From an uncultured Clostridia bacterium (lineage in GTDB: Bacteria > Bacillota > Clostridia > Oscillospirales > CAG-272), in NCBI GenBank assembly GCA_937934385.1, contig CALGZV010000402.1, forward strand, positions 1-5,291: a DNA stretch of 5,291 nucleotides, given 5' to 3'. Below are positions 1-4,983 of the stretch, in pieces. The notes under the pieces are model-generated. The model had not been told where the DNA came from. It saw nothing but the letters and a program-made list of their open reading frames with translations, and searched no databases. The position numbers and the translations under genes were made by a program. Position 1 is the stretch's first letter. Each line of letters starts with the position of its first letter.

Positions 1-551
1 GGGTCTTTGAAATGTATGCAGACGGTAAGAATGTTACAGAAATAACAAAACAGCTTAATGCAGAGGGATGTAAAACTTCACGGGGCGTTGCATTCAATAA
101 AAATTCTCTGAGAACAATGTTGCAGAACAAAAGATATATTGGCATATACACCTATAAAGGGCATGAATTTCCCGATAAAATGCCAACAATCATATCAGAT
201 GAACTGTTTAACAAAGTAACCGATATTATGAATAAAAACAGAAAAGCTCCGGCAAGGCACAAAGCCAAAGTTGAATATTTACTGACTACCAAACTATTCT
301 GTGGAAACTGCAAAGAAATGATGACAGGATTTTCGGGTACCGCCAAAAGTCAAAAGGTATATCGGTATTACATATGTAACGGTTCAAAAAAGAAGCTATG
401 CAGTAAAAAAATTATTGGAAAGGACTACATTGAAGATTTAGTTATCCATGAATGCAGAAAGATATTAACAGGTAAGAACATTCAAAAAATAGCGGCTGAA
501 ATTGTTGCGATCTGTGAATTAGAAAAAGACACCGCAAATTTGAAACGTCTG

Positions 552-557
552 AAAAAA
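552..557 (+). other. Frameshift in an A6 tract of the recombinase gene
   Basis: Upstream the frame reads LKRLKK and then departs into CLQITKE and a stop at 606-608. One extra A would give LKRLKK-MLADNE, which is continuous with the downstream frame. This is a -1 type shift. The codons before the shift are g|aaa|aaa|tgc, which is not a proper X XXY YYZ slippery heptamer. Programmed frameshifting is therefore less likely than a mutation or a homopolymer sequencing error. A truncated protein would keep the zinc ribbon but lose most of the coiled coil and the C-terminus. Confidence 0.75.
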
Positions 558-914
558 TGCTTGCAGATAACGAAAGAAAGCACAGAAATGCAATGGATGC
601 AATTTTAGATTGTGACGAGGAAAGCATTCGTAAAAATCTATACGCAGTCATTCCGAAATTGGAAAGTGAGCAGGAAGAGCTGAAAAAGCAGATAGCTATT
701 GAAGGAGCAAAGACCCCTGTTTTGACTGTTGATGGAATAGCATTCTTTTTGAATGGACTGAAAAAAGGCAATATCAACGATATGAAATACCGTAAGACAT
801 TAATCAGCGTTTTTGTAAACCGAATTTATCTGTATGATGATAGAATGACGATTATTTTCAATTCAGGGGATGAGCCGGTAACCCTGACAGATCTGTTATT
901 ATCAGAAATAGAAA

Positions 915-950
915 CAGAGCATAAACAAAACGAATTTTGTTTATGCTCTG
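915..950 (-). terminator. Perfect 16-bp hairpin, probable ssrA terminator
   Basis: Bases 915-930 and 935-950 are exact reverse complements around a 4-base loop (931-934). On the minus strand the stem begins three bases after the CCA end of ssrA and is followed by a T-rich stretch (tttctatttctg), the layout of an intrinsic terminator. The outer stem CAGAGC/GCTCTG is GC-rich and the inner part AT-rich. The same bases encode the last element-derived residues of the recombinase on the plus strand, so the hairpin appears to have been brought in by the element. On the plus strand there is no T run, so it should act mainly on ssrA. Confidence 0.7.
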
Positions 951-990
951 GAATGGTGGAGGCGAGGGGAGTCGAACCCCTGTCCGAAAA
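945..990. other. Probable element-chromosome junction (att site) at the ssrA 3' end
   Basis: The recombinase frame leads directly into the tmRNA acceptor/T-arm region, reading MVEARGVEPLSEN, which is the antisense translation of the ssrA 3' end. Known genomic islands often use the 3' end of ssrA as attachment site and restore an intact gene on insertion. Here the tmRNA is complete through CCA, consistent with such restoration. The exact crossover bases cannot be fixed without the other end of the element. The limits given are approximate. Confidence 0.65.
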
Positions 991-1304
991 TCTATCCTAC
1001 AGGCTTTCTTCGGGTGAAGCCGGTTTTATTTTATATCCTGAAGATGTCTGAATCGGCAAAAGACAAAATCGGACAGCCTTTTTTTGCGTGACTGTCAGAA
1101 AGGCTAACTCGCAGTTCACGTTCACCACTCAGTGACGCCCGGACCGAAGCCGTGGTACTCATCGGCAGGACGCGCAGCACTTAGGCAGCGACAGCTAAAT
1201 TATCGTTAGCGTTTAATTTTAAATCGGTATATTTTAAAGAGATAGATACCATTCTCTACCCGCTTACCTGTTCTCAAAATCCCCGTCGAAACCTTTACGC
1301 CCCC
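954..1304 (-). ncRNA. ssrA: tmRNA (transfer-messenger RNA)
   Basis: tmRNA, charged with alanine and carried by SmpB, rescues ribosomes stalled on broken mRNAs and tags the nascent peptide for proteolysis. The 5' end GGGGGCG (1304-1298) pairs with CGCCTCC (964-958), with one G-U pair. An A and an encoded CCA (956-954) follow. The T arm is AGGGG-TTCGACT-CCCCT (981-965). The conserved 5' block GTAAAGGTTTCGACGGGG follows the acceptor strand. An H-type pseudoknot before the tag (PK1) can be drawn: 1257-1253 with 1242-1238 interleaved with 1250-1246 and 1230-1226. The tag frame is at 1210-1181. Length is 351 nt, normal for the family. It lies 24 bp after smpB on the same strand with no clear promoter of its own, so it is probably cut from an smpB-ssrA transcript. 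A mobile element is inserted at its 3' end. Confidence 0.97.
1181..1210 (-). other. tmRNA proteolysis-tag reading frame (ANDNLAVAA-stop)
   Basis: On the minus strand the codons GCT AAC GAT AAT TTA GCT GTC GCT GCC TAA encode ANDNLAVAA. With the alanine charged on tmRNA the tag would be A-ANDNLAVAA. The resume codon is set by alignment with E. coli, where TTAGTC precedes GCA-AAC-GAC; here TTAAAC precedes GCT-AAC-GAT. The hydrophobic AVAA end fits recognition by ClpXP-type proteases. Confidence 0.9.
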
Positions 1305-1328
1305 ATATTTTAAAAATTGCAATTTATA

Positions 1329-1811
1329 TCAATCGTATGATGCCTTTGAACGGCTTTTCATGTAACGTTCCATTTCGCGGTCAGCCTGCTCAGCAGCCGC
1401 GGTATCCCGCTTATCATAAATCTTTTTACCTCTGCAAAGTGCAACGGTTACCTTTACGTTTGCGCCGGAAAAGTGCAGATCTGTTGGCACAAGCGTATAT
1501 CCCTGTTTGGCGGTCAGTCCGAACAGCTTCAGTATCTCGCGTTTGTGCAGAAGAAGTTTTCGCGTGCGGAGCGGATCGTGATTGAAAATATTGCCTTTTT
1601 CATAAGGACTTATATGCATTCCGTAGACAAACAGCTCGCCGTTTTTTATTGAACAATATGAATCCTTAAGATTCACCTGACCAGCGCGTATGCTTTTGAC
1701 TTCTGTACCGGAGAGCGAGATGCCGGCTTCATAGGTGTCTTCGATAAAATAATCGTGATGAGCTTTTCTGTTTTGAACTATTATTTTTCCGCTACTTTTT
1801 TTCTCTGACAT
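1329..1811 (-). CDS. smpB: SsrA-binding protein SmpB
   Basis: SmpB (160 aa) binds the tRNA-like domain of tmRNA, delivers it to stalled ribosomes with EF-Tu, and places its C-terminal tail in the empty mRNA channel. The whole family sequence is present: [20 protein letters not shown] (14-33), [19 protein letters not shown] (35-53), [19 protein letters not shown] (64-82) and KLLLHKREI (85-93). RGKKIYDKR follows at 127-135, with the basic helical tail after it. Tyr132 occupies the position of E. coli His136, as is usual in Firmicutes. The ATG is preceded by AGAGAGGTG (1828-1820) with an 8-base spacer, which fixes the start. ssrA, the RNA partner, begins 24 bp downstream. A strong promoter lies just upstream. 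Length is normal and nothing is missing. Confidence 0.98.
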   Translation of the reverse strand: MSEKKSSGKIIVQNRKAHHDYFIEDTYEAGISLSGTEVKSIRAGQVNLKDSYCSIKNGELFVYGMHISPYEKGNIFNHDPLRTRKLLLHKREILKLFGLTAKQGYTLVPTDLHFSGANVKVTVALCRGKKIYDKRDTAAAEQADREMERYMKSRSKASYD

Positions 1812-1856
1812 GAATACCGCACCTCTCTTTCTGCATATTGCGTCATTACTGTTTTT

Positions 1857-1885
1857 AGTATATCACACAGCGGTAAAAAAGTCAA
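1857..1885 (-). promoter_or_regulatory. Sigma-A-type promoter of smpB-ssrA
   Basis: On the minus strand TTGACT (1885-1880) and TATACT (1862-1857) are separated by exactly 17 bases, each one mismatch from consensus. Transcription should start near 1850, giving a leader of about 40 bases before smpB. The promoter lies between the capA terminator hairpin and smpB, so smpB-ssrA is an independent, probably strongly expressed unit. Confidence 0.85.
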
Positions 1886-1933
1886 GATAAAACACCTCGA
1901 CATTACTCGTCAGAGAATGGCAGTTATTAGAAT

Positions 1934-1973
1934 AAAACATACATCTGTGATGGATATCACAGATGTATGTTTT
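1934..1973 (-). terminator. Perfect 18-bp hairpin terminator after the CapA-family gene
   Basis: Bases 1934-1951 and 1956-1973 are exact reverse complements with a 4-base loop (1952-1955). It begins four bases after the stop codon of the CapA-family gene. On the minus strand the second arm ends in TTTT, followed by attct, giving a U-rich tail. The plus strand also ends the stem in TTTT, but no plus-strand gene ends here. It separates the CapA operon from the smpB promoter downstream. Confidence 0.88.
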
Positions 1974-1976
1974 GAA

Positions 1977-3287
1977 TTACGGGTTTTGAGGGGCAGAAGG
2001 AAGAAATTCTTCTGCTATATGATCCTTTGCGAAGCTTACCATATCGTAATGTGTAAATCTCTCAAAATTCTGCGCTCCGTGTGTTTGACACAGATTGTCT
2101 GTGTAGTCGGACAGATAGTAAATCCTAAAGCCGTCTCTTTTTGTGCTGTAATGGCATACAGTCGGAGTGCAGATCACGTTTTCGATGTTTATTTCCGGAG
2201 TTTCATTTTCCGAACTTATAACTATATCAAACGAAAGGATACCGCCGACTGCATTTTTTGCATAATACATGCCGGAAAGAAAGTTTCCGAGTGAGTAAGC
2301 AACTAAGGTTTTTCTTCCTCCGGCGCTTTCTACCCATTCGATCGGCTGTAGAACATGCGCTCCCGATCCGATTATTACATCAGCTCCGTTTGAGGCAAGA
2401 AGTGAAGCGAGCATCTGTTGGTTTTCAGAAACTTCAAAGCTGTTTTCAGTTCCCCAGTGCATTACTGCTATAACAAAATCGGCGTTTTGGCTTGCAAGTG
2501 CAGTCTGCTTTTCTATATCGGCTGTGTCTATATACGGAATATAGGTGCCGTCCGATACGCTGTGTTTTTTTGCGGTTTTATTTGTATAGTATACAAATGC
2601 TATCCGTATTCCGTCGTGATCTATGATCCGGATATTATTCAGGTCGTCAGCGTTTTCATATGCTCCGAGTATAAATGTACCTTTGTCTGAAAAATATTTT
2701 TCGGTAGCCGCAAGCCCTTCTGTTCCGCAGTCGAGCATATGGTCGGTTGCGAGGTTTACAATATCGAATCCGAGATCTACAACGGCATCTCCCATTTCCG
2801 AAGGCACGTTGTATGACGGATAATATGAGTAGCTGCCGGTACCGGGCATCAGGCTTACCTGATTTATAAGGGAGATATCTGCCGATTTTATCTGCTCTGA
2901 AACTGTTTGATACATAGGAGAAAAATCAAATTCCGATTCGGAAGAATTATCCGCAGCGTCTTTTGCAACGCTTTCATGGCAAATATTATCTCCGACAGCG
3001 AGAAAGCTTATCTTCTGATTTCCGTGTGTGTATTCTGTTCGGGATATGCTGTCAGGTGTGACTGTATTTTCTGCTAAATATTCCGGAGACTCAGCTCTTG
3101 TCTCGGACAAATTGATACTTTCGTCTGCGCTTGCAGTATCAAAACGGTCTACTATATCTCCGTTTTCTTTGTATTTAAGGTCAGATATACTTTCTGCACA
3201 TGAACATGAGAGTATAACAGTTAAAACAGCCAAAAGATATGCAACTGCTCTTTTTATTCCTTTAAATAATATCTTTTTTTCCGTCAT
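1977..3287 (-). CDS. CapA-family (poly-gamma-glutamate/metallophosphatase-fold) lipoprotein
   Basis: This 436-aa protein has an N-terminal signal with basic residues (KGIKRA), a hydrophobic stretch at 14-27 and a lipobox ILSC with Cys28. It should be a lipoprotein on the outer face of the membrane. An acidic, flexible linker (about 31-90) leads to the CapA domain (about 92-365). Recognisable motifs are AVGDNICH (97-104), INQ (141-143), LATDH (179-183), AVMHWG (274-279), GAHVLQP (309-315) and YSLGNF (331-336). CapA proteins are calcineurin-like metal enzymes or accessory factors linked to surface polymers, and the substrate here is unknown. Three usual family residues look changed: V144 where NQE is common, D182 where N precedes the motif His, and G309 where HPH is common. 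Activity is therefore uncertain. The start overlaps the upstream stop by ATGA without a clear ribosome site, suggesting translational coupling. A hairpin terminator follows. Confidence 0.88.
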   Translation of the reverse strand: MTEKKILFKGIKRAVAYLLAVLTVILSCSCAESISDLKYKENGDIVDRFDTASADESINLSETRAESPEYLAENTVTPDSISRTEYTHGNQKISFLAVGDNICHESVAKDAADNSSESEFDFSPMYQTVSEQIKSADISLINQVSLMPGTGSYSYYPSYNVPSEMGDAVVDLGFDIVNLATDHMLDCGTEGLAATEKYFSDKGTFILGAYENADDLNNIRIIDHDGIRIAFVYYTNKTAKKHSVSDGTYIPYIDTADIEKQTALASQNADFVIAVMHWGTENSFEVSENQQMLASLLASNGADVIIGSGAHVLQPIEWVESAGGRKTLVAYSLGNFLSGMYYAKNAVGGILSFDIVISSENETPEINIENVICTPTVCHYSTKRDGFRIYYLSDYTDNLCQTHGAQNFERFTHYDMVSFAKDHIAEEFLPSAPQNP

Positions 3288-3754
3288 AAGGTTATACTGT
3301 CCGACACTTCCTCAGATATTATCGGCTGATCTTTCTTTTCTGAAGCTGCGGAACCGGTGCTTTCGGTATCCGCTTTTTCGTTATGTATATCCTTGCTTAC
3401 GTCATTATCGGAAGTCGGAGTGACGGGGATATCATCGGTATCGTCAACGTCAAGAGAAGGGAAGAATTCGGGGCCTCCTGTCAGAGACGGAGATTGCAGC
3501 GGAATATGTTTAAGAGGATCATATGAAAATTTTCTGCATGAATAATTGCAGCCCACAACGCCTTTAATATCGCAGAGCATTGTATCGGAATCGAACAGAC
3601 TGTGAGCGCTTACACAAAAACGGCAGATTTCAGGAAGATCGCGATCATTTTTTTTCGACCTTTTTGACATACGGTATTTGGGTTTGAAAATTATGAATTT
3701 GCTTTCCGAATCCGCAGTCTTATATTTATTTTCTTTATTTTTACGGAATGCCAT
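3284..3754 (-). CDS. Cys-rich hydrophilic protein of unknown function, coupled to the CapA-family gene
   Basis: I cannot assign this 156-aa protein a function. The N-terminus (1-40) is strongly basic and lacks a signal peptide or membrane segment, so it is probably cytoplasmic. The core (41-84) holds five cysteines as CxxC (44, 47), C61, C69 and C73, ending in CRKFSYDPLK. This layout suggests a small metal-binding, perhaps zinc-ribbon-like, fold. Residues 88-156 are rich in D, E, S, T and P and look disordered. The ATG at 3754 is well supported by GGAGGT (3769-3764) with a 9-base spacer. The stop overlaps the CapA start by four bases, so the two products are probably made together. A promoter lies upstream. 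I recall CxxC...CRKFxYDPLK proteins in Ruminococcus-type genomes, but that is memory, not a search result. Confidence 0.8.
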   Translation of the reverse strand: MAFRKNKENKYKTADSESKFIIFKPKYRMSKRSKKNDRDLPEICRFCVSAHSLFDSDTMLCDIKGVVGCNYSCRKFSYDPLKHIPLQSPSLTGGPEFFPSLDVDDTDDIPVTPTSDNDVSKDIHNEKADTESTGSAASEKKDQPIISEEVSDSITL

Positions 3755-3763
3755 AGAGTTTTT

Positions 3764-3769
3764 ACCTCC
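3764..3769 (-). promoter_or_regulatory. Strong Shine-Dalgarno for the Cys-rich protein
   Basis: GGAGGT on the minus strand lies 9 bases before the ATG at 3754-3752. It fixes this start and is the only strong ribosome site in the two-gene operon, since the CapA-family start relies on ATGA overlap. Confidence 0.85.
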
Positions 3770-3810
3770 GTGATTTTCGGTTTTTGATTAAAAAATACTT
3801 AACCAATTAT

Positions 3811-3839
3811 ATTATACATCATATTTCGGCTTTTTTCCA
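3811..3839 (-). promoter_or_regulatory. Probable promoter of the Cys-rich protein/CapA-family operon
   Basis: On the minus strand a perfect TATAAT (3816-3811) is preceded after 17 bases by TGGAAA (3839-3834), which matches TTGACA at four of six positions. The start would be near 3804, giving a leader of about 50 bases. The region is very AT-rich, so chance matches are possible. No hairpin terminator is visible between ylbJ (stop at 3864) and this site, so read-through from ylbJ may also contribute. Confidence 0.55.
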
Positions 3840-3863
3840 TAGATTTTTATTATTTTTTTACTT

Positions 3864-4784
3864 TTATATTATACCTGTTATTTTCATAAGAATAAATGTA
3901 ATGGCAGGACATATGAAAGACTGCAATATTTTTCCTGAAATATAATATTTCATACGTATTCCACAGCCTTCTGTTACTGCCGAAGTCTGAAAAAGTACAG
4001 AAAATCCCGACCATCCTACAGCAAATGCAGATATCAGTGCTGCACTTACGGTTCCGGTTTCAGAAGCACATCGGATTCCGGCAGTTATTTCAGCGGCGGA
4101 AACGATGACTGCCTGTACCGTAAGAGGTATATTTCCTATGCGTGATAAAAATAATTGAAGAAATTCTGATATGACTGCAAAAAATACAATAAATGCACAT
4201 ATTGTCAGCATCGAAATTGCTGCAGATGAAACCGAACGTACAAAGGCGCTTGCGTAAGATATATCTGATGTTATTGAGTTTTTACAGCAGCATTCTCTTA
4301 CCGTATTCTTTTTTCTCATCAAAATACCGCATATTACGGCTGAAATTATTTCTGCAATATACAGTATAATTCCTATGCGCCGATCTCCGAGGAGTCCTGC
4401 GCCTATACCCCCTATTAAAAAAGCAGGACCGGTATTGCTGCAAAAGGCGAGTGCGCGGGAGGCGCTGTCACTGTCACATTTTTTATTGCGTACAAGCTCT
4501 GCGGCTGTCATTGCGCCTGCGGGATATCCTGAAATCAGTCCGATGATAAAAGCGGGAGCAAGTTCTCCGCTGATTCCGAACATTGCGCCGAAAGGCTTCC
4601 GGAGAATTTTTCCTATTGTATCTGCTGTACCCGATGCTGTTATATACGATGAAATAACAAGAAACGGAAACAGAGAGGGTATTACGGTAGATACGCACAC
4701 TCCGAGTGCGGAAGAAACAGCTCCGGCGGCGGTGTCTGACATTATGATAAGCACAGGTACAGCCAGGAGCGGAAGAAACGGCAT
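3864..4784 (-). CDS. ylbJ: YlbJ/SpoVV-like sporulation integral membrane protein (nucleoside-recognition/Gate fold)
   Basis: This polytopic membrane protein is homologous to YlbJ, which in B. subtilis (SpoVV) is made in the mother cell under sigma E and is implicated in moving dipicolinic acid toward the forespore. Family marks are TVIPSLFPFLVISSYI (33-48), GLISGYPAGA (82-91), FCSNTGPAFLIGGIGAGLLG (114-133), EITAG (232-236), AVGWSGFSVLFQT (255-267) and the C-terminal YISGKILQ (281-288). Hydrophobic segments lie near 4-15, 33-50, 75-95, 118-132, 138-155, 188-210, 220-236, 248-266 and 286-303. The 306 aa run from the first ATG, which has no Shine-Dalgarno. The frame is open upstream to a TAA at 4877-4875, and the only good ribosome site precedes an AUA at 4874-4872, giving 336 aa. 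The neighbour yqfC is also a sporulation gene, divergently oriented. Substrate here is inferred from B. subtilis. Confidence 0.88.
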   Translation of the reverse strand: MPFLPLLAVPVLIIMSDTAAGAVSSALGVCVSTVIPSLFPFLVISSYITASGTADTIGKILRKPFGAMFGISGELAPAFIIGLISGYPAGAMTAAELVRNKKCDSDSASRALAFCSNTGPAFLIGGIGAGLLGDRRIGIILYIAEIISAVICGILMRKKNTVRECCCKNSITSDISYASAFVRSVSSAAISMLTICAFIVFFAVISEFLQLFLSRIGNIPLTVQAVIVSAAEITAGIRCASETGTVSAALISAFAVGWSGFSVLFQTSAVTEGCGIRMKYYISGKILQSFICPAITFILMKITGII

Positions 4785-4871
4785 TACGTGTAAAAACGAC
4801 CGCAGTGCTGATTTTAAAATTTTTCCTGTTATTTTTTCTTTGCAGGAATTGCGGATAATATTTGTGTTATT

Positions 4872-4886
4872 TATTTAGATCACCCC
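4872..4886 (-). promoter_or_regulatory. Strong Shine-Dalgarno before an AUA codon, possible true ylbJ start
   Basis: On the minus strand GGGGTGATC (4886-4878) matches the anti-Shine-Dalgarno over GGTGATC. Three bases later comes ATA (4874-4872), in frame with ylbJ and immediately after the in-frame stop TAA (4877-4875). Placed against 16S RNA this spacing equals about 8 bases from an AGGAGG core, which is optimal. No ATG, GTG or TTG occurs in frame between here and 4784. The added 30 residues include a basic stretch (KEKITGKILKSALRSF) fitting a cytoplasmic N-terminus before the first membrane segment. An ATG-to-ATA change or sequencing error would explain it equally well. Confidence 0.5.
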
Positions 4887-4908
4887 GCATAAACTGTATT
4901 GCATACAC

Positions 4909-4914
4909 ATTATA
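4909..4914 (-). promoter_or_regulatory. Possible -10 element for ylbJ
   Basis: TATAAT on the minus strand (4914-4909) is a perfect -10 hexamer. It would give a start near 4902 and a leader of about 28 bases to the AUA at 4874, or about 118 bases to the ATG at 4784. No acceptable -35 is seen 16-19 bases upstream, and ylbJ is expected to depend on a sporulation sigma factor, so this is tentative. Confidence 0.3.
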
Positions 4915-4972
4915 TTTTAAGAAATGACAGAAGATTACATAACGGATGAAAAAATCTGTTTCGAAAGGCATC

Positions 4973-4977
4973 GGTGA
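4973..4977 (+). promoter_or_regulatory. Ribosome binding site of yqfC
   Basis: GGTGA on the plus strand ends 6 bases before the ATG at 4984. It supports that start over the in-frame ATG at 5005, which has no ribosome site of its own. Confidence 0.65.
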
Positions 4978-4983
4978 CGTAAT

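Larger units (their letters stand above)
1..1051 (+). pseudogene. Large serine recombinase (integrase), C-terminal part, frameshifted and cut by window start
   Basis: This is the C-terminal part of a large serine recombinase that integrates and excises a mobile element. The frame is already open at base 3, so the catalytic resolvase domain lies left of the window. Visible first is the 'Recombinase' DNA-binding domain (reading VFEMYADGKNVTEIT, then RYIGIYTYKG). Next is a zinc ribbon with two cysteine pairs (CGNC near 300-311, then CNGSKKKLC near 375-401), and last a charged helical region typical of the coiled coil in this family. The first frame stops at 606-608. The second frame, entered at 557, continues the family sequence (MLADNERKHRNAMDAILD) to a stop at 1049-1051, so one A appears to be missing from the run at 552-557. 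Codons from about 953 onward read the antisense strand of ssrA, so the tail is host-derived. The gene converges on ssrA. A sequencing error or real slippage instead of a dead gene cannot be excluded. Confidence 0.9.

Noticed and set aside
552..608. Programmed -1 frameshift in the recombinase
   Set aside because: Codon phasing is g|aaa|aaa|tgc, which does not form a standard slippery heptamer, and no stimulating hairpin is evident just downstream.
152..777. Minus-strand open frames opposite the recombinase
   Set aside because: They have no ribosome sites or recognisable family sequence and lie opposite a clearly coding frame.
1305..1332. Own promoter for ssrA (TTGATA at 1332-1327, TAAAAT at 1312-1307)
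   Set aside because: The spacer is only 14 bases and the -10 would lie two bases from the RNA 5' end, so it does not fit a working promoter.
1934..1973. Perfect inverted repeat considered as an IS end or operator
   Set aside because: Its position four bases after a stop codon and its U-rich exit fit a terminator better; no transposase or second copy is present.
1917..3545. Several plus-strand open frames over the CapA and Cys-rich genes
   Set aside because: They are antisense to well-supported genes and show no domain signatures or convincing starts; the first of them begins inside and around the terminator hairpin.
4375..4878. Plus-strand 167-codon frame opposite ylbJ
   Set aside because: The opposite frame contains clear YlbJ motifs; this one is a low-complexity shadow.
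4869..4890. Seven-codon leader peptide ATG at 4890 (MRGDLNK-stop) before ylbJ
   Set aside because: It has no ribosome site of its own and no attenuator-like hairpins follow it.
4902..4909. CATACACA as a sigma-E -10 element for yqfC
   Set aside because: It resembles the sigma-E -10 but no ATA-type -35 is found 14-16 bases upstream, so it is not supported.
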